Assembly: GCF_000143415.4 (NCBI RefSeq)
Contig: NW_003314294.1
Coordinates: 131,258-195,257 of the forward strand
DNA: 64,000 nt
Reading direction: 5' to 3'
From: Selaginella moellendorffii
Lineage: Eukaryota; Streptophyta; Lycopodiopsida; Selaginellales; Selaginellaceae
Each line of letters begins with the position of its first letter. Position 1 is the first letter of the stretch. Position numbers and translations under genes: made by a program. The notes beneath the pieces were generated by a model that did not search any database, was not told the origin of the DNA, and saw only the letters and a program-made list of their open reading frames with translations. Of the stretch, positions 10,263-22,065 are shown one piece after another.

Positions 10263-12030
10263 TGTTTTTTGTTTATTATTATTATGATGGTAGTGAATAT
10301 ACTTAGAATATTCTTGGATATTTTACCATCTAATAGTTGTTATTCATTTAGATTAATCTTGTACTTATAATTTATAAACATGTTTATCATTTATAAACTT
10401 TCTTAAATTAAAGTTTATTTAATTAATTAGATTAATAAATAATAATGAAACTACTATTAAGCAAACCAAGCATTGTTACATGCAAATGTAGCAGCACATA
10501 GCAATTTATTAAGATTAGGAATTATTTTCCTAACTACATACACAACCATTGGTTTAGAATATTCCACTATTAAACACCATTAATATTTTTATACTTATAG
10601 TTTATAAATGTTCTTATTGATTAAATGAGGACACTCTTTGGAGTTCTCATTCAATTTGAGGGTATTCGTGTCTTTTGGTTTTAGTCAATGACACTTAACA
10701 GCAAGGAAACTCTCATTGCAATCTCCTGATGGTCATGGTTGTGCTGATTGTAGGGGATAGAAGCATATGTGGGCCGGCCATTGGCAAAAGACTGCTTTTA
10801 TCGAGGAACCAAGCTACAGATAGTAGACCACGGTTATGTCATGCACTCCACCAACCCTTGGCAATCCGGGGTCATGGATCGCATCATAGCAGTAAAACGG
10901 ACATACCATGCATTGCAATCGGACTGCCATAATACCCACATGACTGGAGCGCCAAGAGACAGTTCTTCCTGGCCAAAGTCATCACTGTTACTTTGTATGC
11001 TTCAGCACCAGGACTGAACACATCAGATTAAGGAAATGCAATATCAATTTCTCAGAATAGAGTTGAACTTGCACATGGGAGACGTGTCTTACCCCATCCT
11101 CCTTATTGAATCCGGCCTTGGCATGGAAATGTCTTGTCATATATGTCAAAACACAAAACTTTCCATGCGGGCCATCTACGATTCCAGTAGCCTAATGTAT
11201 GAGAGAGGGGTGGTCGGATCTAAGGAAATGGAGACAGCTAGGCCTGGATCTTGAAACTCTTGGAAAATCCCTTGGATGATTACTCCTAGATGGCCCAAAC
11301 CTTCCAGCAATGGCTCGCACAAAGAACCTTTGAAGCAGTTAGATATAATATCTACCTGGGCGTGGATCCACGGGTATACGACCATGCCTAAGACACACTA
11401 TGGCCACATACAGATGCAGCAGTCACAAACTCCCGGTAGAAACTAGCCGCGGAATTTGCATATCATCTCCGCCATTGCTTGCTGTGCAACACAGCTTAGG
11501 TTGAGGACGTATTTCACGTCATATATGACTGCCCGGCCCTCGAGCAGCTTTCCAGCAAATCCCATGGCATGAGAGGGATTAGTGTTGGCCTTCTTCAAAA
11601 TGCCACAGTAGCAATGCCTCTTGCCATATTTCTGAGGCGCTTGGAGGAATTTCATGAGCTGGAACTCAAGAAAAGACCAAGTGGGAGTGCAAATTATTAT
11701 CATCAATTATAATGATAGAGATTGTGGCTTCATAATAATTGTGAGCTTGATCCATGTGGCAAGAAGACCATTCAAATTCTTCTTTGAAGTCCCTGTGGAA
11801 TTTTATAAAATTGACAATTGAAATTTACCCTTGGCCCAACTTACTCAATTGCAATTTTTTGTTTGGTTAAAAAAATGATGGTAGTGAATATATTTAAAAT
11901 ATGCTTAGATATTCTAGAATATTTTACCATCTAATGGTTGTTATTCATTTAGATTAATCTTAAAAATAACTATCAAGCATTGTTACATGCAATGCATAGG
12001 AAATTATTCTTATTTTAACATCCTACATAA
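10263..12030. repeat. Pair of direct repeats bounding about 1.6 kb
   Basis: A block of about 85 bp starting TGATGGTAGTGAATATA occurs at 10285 and again at 11876, about 1.59 kb apart, with further matches downstream (AAGCATTGTTACATGCAA near 10469 and 11975). The repeats could be long terminal repeats of a small, decayed element, but no TG..CA ends, primer site or polyprotein is convincing. Between them are short ORFs without recognised domains (10729-11017, 11176-11385 minus, 11443-11706 minus). Confidence 0.5.
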
Positions 12031-13019
12031 AAAAATATAAGTTTTATTTAGAGTGCTTCTACTGCAACTTTATGGGAGAATTTATTTCTTAGCTGTGGAT
12101 TCTCTAATCTAGTAGTAATTGCCATCACCGGTGATGAGAATGCAAAAAGCAACATAAGTAATCAAGCAACTTATCAGGTATTCCATTTTTTTTATAAAAA
12201 AATCGCCTCATTAGCAACAAACAAGCCAATTTACATATATGGCTAATTTCTTAAGTTACAAAGTTTTAGACAGAACAGATAGATCACAAAAACTAAAAAT
12301 TCTCTTCAAAAATAAAATGATCTAGATTCTTTTATATTGTGTTGTCAATTTCTCAGTTCTTCTTGCAAATTTTGCTATTGAGAAATACTAGTACCCAGAG
12401 ATTTACATATTCCATCCTCTATAAATTTGATACTCCAATCTGGGAATTGGGCACAGACCATTTGAGGCTCCTCGTTAGAATGCCAAAACTGTTTGATTTT
12501 TCCACTACAAGCTTCAACCTTGCCAAACTTTGTGATCTCTGTTGATGTAGTCAACACTACAGTACAGAAACTTTCCGCGAGTCACAATCGGAAGGATGGG
12601 AGAACTTTTTTGATCCAACACAAGTGTGGGAAAAACCAGTAGAGTGCATTTGTGGGGAACTTTATTCAGCATTTCCAGAATAAGTCAAGGATGAGATTCT
12701 AAGAAGATCATGGGATTTAGCTTCTGGAACCTATATATTTACATGCCAGAGGTGTTGCAGACGTGCGATCCATGAACCAAAGTTTGAAGCTGTAAGGACG
12801 TTGACTTGTTCTCTCTAAACTTTGTGTTGTTTATTCTTGTAGGGATGTGCTCTCAACATTGCTGTAGCAAGTCACCATGGATTTCTTACCATTCGCAATC
12901 AACGATGGTTGTCAATATTATTTTCTTATGGAAAGCAACATGCATTTATTATAATGTTTTTCACAATAGGCTCAAAGACACAAGATCTTCCTCCAGACTC
13001 CTGTTCTGCACTCCACTAT
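12031..13019. other. AT-rich spacer with a possible exon relic
   Basis: Mostly AT-rich. Near 12640-12790 the plus strand reads ECICGELYSAFP and, after one stop, GTYIFTCQRCCRRAIHEP, whose paired cysteines look like a zinc-binding module. The stop and the lack of flanking exons argue for a relic. A minus-strand ORF at 12375-12557 is unrecognised. Confidence 0.25.
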
Positions 13020-13660
13020 AGGATGATAAACTTCCCGCTATCTTCGACGTAGTCTCTCTCGCAAAATTCCCGCTTGGCGAGTCCATTGTCACGAGCTCTC
13101 ACCTATGCATTCGAGAAAATTTCCAATCTCCACTCCTCTTAATATGTGTGAGCTCCAAAAGTTTCTCAGGATCTCTTCGGCCTGGTTTCTGGAATCGTGG
13201 GGAGCTCGCCTCAACGTCGCCAGGAGCTCGTCCAAGCTAAAGAATCCGCCGGCATGTATGCTCGTGAACGCGGTCGAGCGCAGGAAATGCGCTGCTTCCA
13301 AGGACTCCTCCGAGTTACTGGTGGATAAATCCGACTGGTTTCGGTCGTGGAAGGCTCCACGACCGTTTCGGAAAATCAGGAGCCTGTCCCTGTGGATCAA
13401 GTCGCGCTGAAGACTCAAGGCTGTGGCCGTCTGGGTCTCTGATGATGTGAGAGTCCAAGTCTACCTACAAGTATCTATTTTCACGTAGATGTCAAGTAGA
13501 CTGTTTAAGTCAAATGAATCGTTGCTTTCTTTCTGTCCCAAGACCAGCTTCTAGTCAAGTCATCATTGTTAGGTCATCCATAGCAATCAAATAGAATTAG
13601 TCATTCATGCACTGACTAATAGTCAAACGTCCATATGATAGCATTTTACTTCTAGCTATT
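13020..13660. repeat. Segmental duplication, copy B
   Basis: Counterpart of 9304-10010. Its core carries the conserved frame 13147-13410 on the plus strand (starting MCELQKFLRISSAWFLESWG), 88 residues or shorter, missing a dozen residues around NAVER compared with copy A. The right flank repeats the copy A flank in direct orientation. Confidence 0.8.
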
Positions 13661-13877
13661 GAGGTTGTGGGGGCTGTGCGTGTGGTCCTTGAACCCACTC
13701 ATTTGCTGGGAAATATGCCGGCATGACCTTTATAAACATCTCTGCATGGTTTTATTTAGGGAAAAACAAGACAAGCAAGATAAAAGATTAAGGTCAATAA
13801 AGAAAATCTTTATCTATAGAGGGTATTTTATTTACTTATTTATTCTAAATATTAATTTTCATTATGTTGTTTTTACA

Positions 13878-14072
13878 TGTGAGGTCTAAATGTATAGTTA
13901 ACAATATTGTATACTAATATTAACATAGTGGGATTTTGGTAGCCATCAAATTGGTTTCAATCTAGGTTACTCACTCCTGTATATAACTTAAGGTTTTTGG
14001 GCTAATTGACATGTACATTTCTGTATTCCATTTCTATATTTCATATCTATATTCTATATACTCACATTGTTG
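13878..14072 (+). repeat. 5' LTR (alignable part)
   Basis: It matches 16878-17055: shared stretches are TGTATACTAATATTAACATA, AAGGTTTTTGGGCTAATTGA and the run of TATATTC motifs ending ACTCACAT. Divergence is high, so the element is old. Similarity fades after 14072, and the true LTR may be longer. Confidence 0.75.
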
Positions 14073-16877
14073 AAAATGAAAGGTAACTTTGATTGTTCTT
14101 AAGAAGTGTTGAGATATAGGATTTTGGTTTAGATTTAGCTTTTGCATTGTCTAGATCTCCTTTTTCTTATAGCTTTTTTCAACTTCTTATCTTTTTCTTT
14201 TTTCTTTTTGTTCATCTTCATAATAAAGCATCAAGCTCCTCCTACTTTGACTTTAGAATAGTATTTGGTGCAATTGTTAGATGTTATAGTTGTAGTTGAA
14301 TAATTAAACTCAATTGATAGTGGCATTCATGATGCATGGTACAACTCCTTTTGCTTTTATTGTCAATCCTTGAGTTAAGTTAGAGTTCTTCTATAGGAAT
14401 CTTAGGGATAATATGTACCATTCGTTCGATCACTTCACAATGATTGCTACATATAATTTTTGGGATGATATTTGGTGTTTGTGTGAATTTCCCATGTGCC
14501 TCTAAGGGACACCATTACAATGGTATAATGGTTTGAACGCAACCATTTGTGAGGATTGGAACATTCTTCTAAATGCCTTTAAATTCGCATTTGGACATGC
14601 CAATGATTATAATAATGCCTTCCAACAATTACATTATCTTTATCAAAAGCCATTTGAGTTTGTGATGCAATTTAGCATTTATTTCTGAAGCCTTTTACTT
14701 CGTGCAGAGCCCAATATGTAAAAGTGGATCAAGTTGGGAATGTTATGGCCAATACTTTGTCAAGATTTTATAAAACTTATGCATTCACTTGCTTCAACCA
14801 CCCTTAATAATGTTTTTTGGCACAATGGTATAAGATGTCATATTTTCCACTTTTTGTTGCACAACCTTTAGCTCCACTTCATGTAAGAGATAGTCCTATT
14901 CTTATGGAGGTTGATGCTATTATTGCCCGAGTTCATGGAAAGGGCAAGGATGTGGTCATGGCCATGATGTTCACTATTGAGTTTGTAATGAAGTTAGTTA
15001 CACTTATTGGCATTATCAACATTTTTTAGATTGATGACTTTCATTTCTTGGGTGAAGACTTTGGTGTCAACAAGATGGTTATGTTCCAATTGAGGTTGAT
15101 ACTATTGCTACCACGTTCAAGGATAGGGCAAGGACATGGTCGTGGTTGTGATATTTACTATTAGGTGTATAATGAAGTTAATCACACTTATTGGCATTGT
15201 TGGTGTTTTTCGAATTGGCAATCTTTATTTCCTGGTTGGAGACCTTGGCATTAATAACATCCTATTAGTGCTGTTGCAATAGAAAATCTGAACACCAAGA
15301 TGCTTTCAAAAAATGAGGAGTCACATAAGTAATGGAAAGTTTTTGCACAAATAAGTTAGTGACCCCTCTATCTTTCTTTCAAGAGTATCATCAAAGGGTT
15401 CATTCAATACTAATTCATCTAGTATTTACTTGTTTATCTTTTATTGTTTGGCCTGTTGCCACATGTTACTGTCTATATTTGCATCATGTAGCAGAGTTAG
15501 TTTTTATTCTATATAGCAACAGCCGTACACGCATGTGCATAAGATGAGGCAAACGTAGTTGTGCATGTAACTGATTTTGAGTTTGAGTTATAATCATTGC
15601 AGGTGGTGCCGAGTCAAGCTTTTGACCTCATTCTTGATTTAGATTGGTTGCAGTGCAATCATGCCAAGTGTGATTTTAAGGCTTCTCCCTCTTGTTACCT
15701 TTGCTTTTATCATTTTTATCTCTCTATTACTTCTTCCCATGTTTCCATCTTGTTCCTTTATTCCCTCTACATATGTCTTTTTATTGACTGGAGATGCAAT
15801 ACAATATTATTCGGTATGTGCATAGTTGTGTTTAGTGCTAAATTCATAATACTCCCTCTCATGCTACAAAAGGACGGTTGGAGTCAATTATAATTTCCCA
15901 TCCATTTGAGTTAGAGGCATTTGACCTGATTGGGCCTTTTCCATGATTAACAGTTGGCAATGAGTATTTCATTATTGCTTCTAACTACTTAACTTATTAG
16001 GTGGAAGTCAATGCTTTTGTTAGCATGTTTATAACTATTATTGAATACTTCCTCCTCAATTGAATGGTGTTTTAGCATTCCTGTCCAAAGCAAATTCTTT
16101 CGGATAATGGTCCTGCATTTATGGTTGAGGCATTTTATGTTTTAACATCTTGGTTGAGGATACACCACACTTTCACAAGTGTTTATTATTCACAATTAAA
16201 CAGTTTGGTGGAATGGTTTGTTCAGATCTTCAAAGGATGATTGTGAAATACATAAATTTTCAGCATTCGGATTGAGATAGTTATTTGCCATCTCTTTTAT
16301 ATATGTATGTTATAAGGGTGCAGATTTCTAGTGGTGTTTCACCATATAAACTTTTATATGGTCATGATCCAATATTACCAACGGAGTTGTGTTTACCTTC
16401 ATGATTGCCACAAATTACTAATGCTAATTCGTGGGATTAATATTTAATGAGCATTTTTCTACTTGTCTAAGCAAAATCTACTAAACACCTAGACCATGTA
16501 CAAGTGGGATAACAATAATGTTACAACTCTTATCATCATCCACCTGTGGAGTATAAAGTGGATAATTTGGTGTTAGACTGTTTTCCCAATCTTATAGTAC
16601 GTGAATTATCTAAAGGGCTCCTTACTCAATAGAAAGGATTATATTGGGTGTTATGGCAAATTGGACCACAACTTTATAATGTTTGATATGATGTCCATTA
16701 GGCTAATCCTCTAAAAATTATGCATGTGTAATAGCTGAAATGCTTTGTATTAAGGGATTAGAAACAATTAACACCACCTATAGATCCACGAATGCCTCCT
16801 TTTGATATTCCTTCAAATCCCAACCCATCTATAAGAGAACTTTAATAGTCTTCCATCATTTTAAGAGGAGGGGATGA

Positions 16878-17055
16878 TGTGAGATTTAAGTGTACAGTTA
16901 CGATACTGTATACTAATATTAACATAATAGGTAACTGTCAGATTGATTTCAATTTAAACCATTCACTCAGCTAAGGTTTTTGGGCTAATTGATATGCATA
17001 TTTCTATATTCTATTTATATATTCCATATCCATATTCCATGCACTCACATACATA
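16878..17055 (+). repeat. 3' LTR (alignable part)
   Basis: Counterpart of 13878-14072, beginning directly after the polypurine tract. An AATAAA-like signal near 17119 may belong to its distal part. Confidence 0.75.
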
Positions 17056-17060
17056 AATTA

Positions 17061-18856
17061 TAATTGACTAACTGTTACACTAAGTTTTTTGTTTGCTTAA
17101 GCATTTTACTATCAATGAAATAAATCTGCATTATTCAGCTTGCTTCAAGTTTTTTTATAGGTGCTCTAGCCAGCTAGTGTTGTTTTTTCTAAAAGTATTC
17201 TTTCCATAAAAACAGCACTAAAATTTCTTTTTGATTAGCTTGGATAATATCATTATCCTCTTGGCTCCTCTAATATTTACGTGGCAACGATCCCTCATCC
17301 AAACTTTATGTGGCAATGATGCCTCACATCAGAATGTGGCCTTCACTTGTTGGGTGGATTCCAATGGTAAGAACTTCATCAATAACTATTCATCATTTTG
17401 TCGAAATAGCACCACCACATACACTTGCTGGTGCTTGTGATCTTGTTAGCGGGTTAATTATTTTGAGGAACTGTCTCAAACAGGTTGTTCCCGCCGGACT
17501 GTTCTTATTGCCTCATGCTCCGGCCTGCTCTGTTGTTTTCATAGACTTGACGCCCCCATTGTCACACGGCAGCCATGGTTGCCATTATGGAGCGGCCATG
17601 GTTGTTGCGGGTGGCCATTTGCAATTCTTGCACTGGCTCCTACTTAACCTTCCCACTCTGGGGGTGTGTATAGCGAGGGCCAGATTAAGCTGGAAATGAG
17701 AGGCAACCAGGACGAGTTCAGCATTCACGTGCTCTGCACACAATCAGCAAACTGTTTATACTTGGCACTCAAACTCCAGAGTCTGGAATTCTTCAGCCTA
17801 TAGTGGCATGTTGACTGGGCATGGAACTTCCAGGATAGCAAGTTGCAGGCTTCTCTGAAACATGGACCGGAATGCCATTTCCAGGTAGCTTGGGATGACT
17901 TCCCGCTGCCACAAGGATACTCTTACTTCAGGGCGGAAGGTGATGGTGGTTGGCCAATGAAACAGGTCCATATAGTATTGTATTGCTGGAGCTGGAAGAA
18001 GGCGGACGTGAGTGGAAGCCGGTAGCGTGGGCAAGCAGCGGCCAGTTTGCAGATTAGGGGACTTAAACTTCACAACATGTTGCTGATTCGCCTCTTCAAG
18101 GCAGTGATCTGGTAGTGATAAACGCAGGAATTCTGAAACAGCCCGTAGCTTTCCATCTCAATCATCACAATTGGTTGGAACTTCCTGCCAGCGTTTGCCG
18201 CTGCCGCCTCACTGTCCAGTCGGTCTGCATTTACAACCTGTAGGCTGCTAACGATTCCTCAGAAAGCTCTCCCTCTCAAATGGGCAAATTTACCTCCAGT
18301 TACAATTTGTTTTGGAACCCCTGGTATGTTCTGGTCAGGCTGCTTCAAGAAAATAGTGCAGAGATGTCGATGGTGTAAAGAGGCTGTCCACGGTTTGTGT
18401 CTATTAGATGATAAAGAAGTTAATGTAACTAAGCTCAATATGGAATGAACCTCATTTTAGAGTTAAGAACGTTTATAACTTATAAACATGTTTATACAAG
18501 GTTGATTTAAATGCTTAGATAAAGTTCGTTTTTCAGTACTACGTAAGAGATTTGAGTTTTAAATGGCCTGACCGATCTCGCAGAGCAGCTGTCTTACGGA
18601 GCTTTGAACAGGCAAGAAGATCAAGCTTTAAACGTGAGTGTCAGCCTTTCTGTCAGCAAAAATTGACTCTCCTCTGCTTCGAACCGAGAGAGTATGATAA
18701 AACTCTTGTTATTTGCAGATTCCAGAAGCACATTGTAACTTTTGCCAAAGCATTGCAAATATTTGGGACACGAAGTCCTCGCGCATTCAATGACCTGCAA
18801 ATTAAAAGGTTTGGTGGCGGTAGGAGGTCGAGCCTATCTCGTGTTTGCGATGCTCA
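17061..18856. other. Spacer between gypsy element and glycine-rich protein gene
   Basis: The first part is AT-rich; 17280-18400 is closer to genic composition, with ORFs at 17310-17699 plus and 17798-18073 minus. None has a recognised domain, and I could not assemble a spliced gene. It may hold decayed gene fragments. Confidence 0.4.
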
Positions 18857-18865
18857 CTATAAATA
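18857..18865 (+). promoter_or_regulatory. TATA box of the glycine-rich protein gene
   Basis: CTATAAATA, 120 bp before the start codon, in good plant consensus. Transcription would start near 18890, giving a leader of about 95 nt. Confidence 0.75.
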
Positions 18866-18985
18866 CTGCCACCCCAAACTTCTTCCTCCACACACACCGA
18901 GTTCTTCCATAGTTTTCTCTCTAGTCACTTGCTTCCTGGTTCTTGGGTTTTTCATCGTCAATCTATCGATTCATTGATCTTAGCA

Positions 18986-19492
18986 ATGAAGCGCGGTATC
19001 GCAGTTCTCGCATTGTTCTTGGTTATCCTCCTTGCGCTTGATGGAGCTCTTGCGATGCGCTCCCTGGCGGAGGAAGAGAAGCAGCCATCCAAGAAATCTC
19101 CCGATGTGAGCGATCAAGAGGAGGAAGAGGAGGTGTTCCAACCTCAAGGTGGTGGACGGGGAGGACACGGTGGCGGATACGGCGGTCGCGGAGGATATGG
19201 CGGGGGATACGGAGGTGGGCGAGGAGGCTACGGTGGTGGATACGGTGGCGGCCGCGGAGGGTACGGCGGTGACCATGGAGGGTACGGTGGTGGGTATGGC
19301 GGTGGCCGCGGTGGGTACGGTGGCGGCCGCGGAGGGTACGGCGGTGACCATGGAGGGTACGGTGGTGGGTATGGCGGTGGTCGCGGTGGGTACGGTGGCG
19401 GGTACGGTGGCGGCCGTGGCCATGGCGGGTACGGCGGTGGCTATGGTGGCGGACGTGGCCATTTCTCCGAGGGAGAAGACGTTGCTCCTTGA
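18986..19492 (+). CDS. Secreted glycine-rich protein
   Basis: Intronless, 168 aa. A signal peptide (residues 1 to about 23, with a LALFLVILLALDGALA core) is followed by an acidic Lys/Glu linker (residues 25-52, with a run of five Glu). Residues 53 to about 157 are a repeat domain built from GGYGGGYGGGRGGYGG and GDHGGYGG units, and the C-terminus is charged (GHFSEGEDVAP). This is the pattern of class I glycine-rich cell-wall proteins. Expected location is the wall or apoplast; the function is structural or stress-related by analogy. The inner ATG at 18986 was chosen over the upstream ATG at 18929 because it begins the signal peptide and follows a good TATA/leader arrangement. Tandem DNA repeats inside make copy-number variation likely. 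Confidence 0.9.
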   Translation: MKRGIAVLALFLVILLALDGALAMRSLAEEEKQPSKKSPDVSDQEEEEEVFQPQGGGRGGHGGGYGGRGGYGGGYGGGRGGYGGGYGGGRGGYGGDHGGYGGGYGGGRGGYGGGRGGYGGDHGGYGGGYGGGRGGYGGGYGGGRGHGGYGGGYGGGRGHFSEGEDVAP

Positions 19493-20026
19493 AAGGTTCT
19501 CGCTTTAAACTTTATAAAAAGGTAGTCAAAGTAAAATTAAAATACTCTCGTGAAATAAAACTTTTATTTTCACCTGGGATATGGTTTTGATTTGGAGAGA
19601 TCATAGCTCGTACCTCCTGTGATTCCTTCCCATCAAAATCTTTCTTTCTTGATTTGGCCAAAAGGCTGTGATTGACCCTTGGAATATATCTCCCGTGTTC
19701 AACGATACTGCCGTACGAAAAAGGAATTCCCGCGCGAAAGGAAAAATATCGTACACGTGTTTGAGTGACAGCCACAACGTACTGCTTAATGCCTATCCAG
19801 GTGGGCACTCTTTCTTCTCTTAAGTGAGATTTTAGGGCGCGCGGGGACCGCCGCGACTGCGATCTCTCGATTTCCCAGGCGCGCGGATGATCGAGGTAAG
19901 CTCCCATCGATTCGTGCTGTAGATTAGGAGATAGTACAGCGCAAATGCGCCACGGCGCCACGGAATTTCCACACGCGCAGGACTTGACACTGTTCCTGCG
20001 CTGTGTTCCAGGTTTAAGCGGGCAGT

Positions 20027-22065
20027 ATGTCATTGTGCACTTCCTCCTCAGGGCACAGCTTTCCCGAGCTTAGATTCTCGTGTCATTCGCGGCTAGTGAA
20101 GAAATCCCAGCATCTCGGCACCAAATTTTCCCAGGGAGTGTTTCTGGTGGGGTACAAGCAATCATGCTCGTGGGGGCATCACTTTCGCAAGCGAGCTAGA
20201 GCATCGAGGCACGTTAGAGCTTTTTTGCAAGATGGGATAGATTGTGGTGCCACTAGTCCGGATAAGGAGCCACTTCCCGGTATTAAAAAAGGAGGAGGGG
20301 GAGGAGGAGCTTCTAGGTGGTGCTCCTCGAGTGATCACAAAGAGACTACGGAGAGAACTCGAGTCAAGGAGGAAGAGTTTTCGATCGACGCTGCCAAGCT
20401 TCCTCAAGTGTTCCAGCTTCTATCCGCTTGGGATACCTTGTCCGAGAGGTTGTCTCCGGAGATTTTGCAGTGCAATGGTTCCCAGCTGCTTTTATCCACG
20501 CTGAAAGTCGCATTACCGGCGTTCCAGCTCGCTCCATACTCTAAAGACGGAAGGTTTCAACTCTCCCGAGCGCTTGCCATCGCTTACACGCTCGCTGATC
20601 TTCATGTAAGTCGTGGCTTTGCAAAGTTCCTGTTGGAGGTTTACAGTATGTTTTGTTTTTTCTCGCGCAGATGGATGCTGAAGTTATTGCATCGGGCATT
20701 CTCCGTGTTGCTATGGAGACAGAGGTTCTATCTCTTACTGATGTGCAACGAGAACTTGGTGCTGGGGCTTTCCACCTTCTTGACGACTCCTTGCGGGTGA
20801 ATCAACTCGCTTGTTGTCTAGACAATCTGGACGATGAAAACGCCAACATGCTTCGTGACTTTTCGCTTGCTTATCACGACATCCGGGCTATGGTTGTGGA
20901 GCTTGCTTCTCGCCTGAACGAGATGCGGCACGTCGACTGCCTTCCAAGGCTTCGGCAGCAAATGGCGGCTCTGGAAAACATGCAACTCTATGCTCCTCTG
21001 GCTCACGCTCTGGGACTTGGCACTCTATCTCAGGAACTGGAAGACATGGCATTTCGGATTTTGTTTCCCGATTCGTACCAGTGCGTCGAGGACTGGCTCC
21101 AGAGCCACTGGGGAGACGGAGAAGCTATTATCGCGGAGTCTATAAAGCAACTGAAGGCTGCCTTAGAGGCTGACAGTGTGCTTCAAGGCATGGTAGAGTC
21201 CGTGAAGGTGACAGGCAGGCGTAAGAGTCGCTTCAGCACGATGAAGAAGCTGCTCAGAGATGGCCGGGGGCCCGACCAAGTTTACGACATACTCGGCCTT
21301 CGGGTAATCCTTTTTCCGAAGACTGGTGCTGGAGAGGAAGCTGGCATTGCGGCTTGCTACAGGGCTCAGAAGATTGTCACCAATATGTGGAAAGAAGTAC
21401 CAGGGAGAATGAAGGACTACATTGCAAAGCCGAAGCTAAATGGATACTCGAGCTTGCACTTGGCGGTTTTTCTGACAAAATACGGCCCATGGAGTTTGCC
21501 TATGGAGCTTCAAATCCGAACTTCGGCTATGCACGCGCATGCTGTCGCTGGAGGTTCGTCACACGCACTATACAAAGGAGGCCTTACGGATCCCCGACAG
21601 GTTTGTCGAGTTTTTATTCTGTTTTCTCAGCGATTTAACGGTGCTCTTTTCAGGTTGAAAATTTCAAGGCCGTTATGCTTGCAGCGGCTAAAACTGCTGC
21701 GTGCCGGTTTCAAAGTGATACGGTGTCTGAACCGAATGCCGATCACGTCTTTAGAATGTTCGATAAAAACAGCGATGGAATTATCAGCAAGGAAGAATTC
21801 CACGATGTACTTTTACAGCTTGGAGCAGACAAAGGTGACACCTCCGAACTTCTGAGGCTTTTAGACACCAACACAGATGGATCTGTTGATACCAACGAGT
21901 TTGCAGAATTAAAGCGACAGGTACTATCATACTGAATGACATAGTCTAAGACGTTCTCTGCAGGTTCGAGCTTCTCCACAGAATAGCCGCCTTAGATTCC
22001 AAATCCGAAGGAACAAGGACTTCAGCAACAGCTTGCAACATACAATCCAGCTTTCAGTATTTTGA
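20027..22065 (+). CDS. CRSH: Calcium-activated RelA/SpoT homolog (CRSH), chloroplast
   Basis: Makes (p)ppGpp in plastids under Ca2+ control. Exons 20027-20605, 20671-21600, 21654-21920 and 21964-22065 give 625 aa. The Ser/Arg-rich N-terminus looks like a transit peptide. The HD-hydrolase-like region (about residues 180-300) has lost the HD pair: the family ALLHD motif reads SGILR. The synthetase domain keeps RRKSRFSTMKK (about 376), YDILGLRVILF (about 399), KPKLNGYSSLHLAVF (about 447) and ELQIRTSAMHAHA (about 472). Two EF-hands follow, loops DKNSDGIISKEE (about 539) and DTNTDGSVDTNE (about 573). The C-terminus is doubtful: one base after the last splice junction seems inserted (see findings). 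An in-frame TAA lies upstream of the start, and a 5' UTR intron at about 19896-20011 is likely. Confidence 0.94.

Larger units (their letters stand above)
13878..17060 (+). mobile_element. Decayed Ty3/gypsy LTR retrotransposon, reverse transcriptase missing
   Basis: Two direct LTR-like blocks start TGTGAG at 13878 and 16878, exactly 3.0 kb apart. The right one is preceded by a textbook polypurine tract (AAGAGGAGGGGATGA). Inside, in order, are gag-like sequence (GHANDYNNAFQQLHYLYQKP near 14600), an aspartic-protease-like segment (FDLILDLDWLQCNHAKCDFK at 15610-15680), and integrase core pieces (DLIGPFP, VGNEYFIIASNYLTY near 15920-16000, and SDNGPAFMVEAF near 16095), then VSPYKLLYGH near 16340. 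Many stops and shifts break every frame. No RT/RNase H lies between protease and integrase, so an internal deletion is inferred. The right LTR end is uncertain (17060-17160). Confidence 0.85.

Noticed and set aside
19149-19508. Ala/Val/Thr-repeat ORF overlapping the glycine-rich gene
   Set aside because: Out-of-frame reading of the same glycine-rich repeat DNA; no leader and no promoter of its own.
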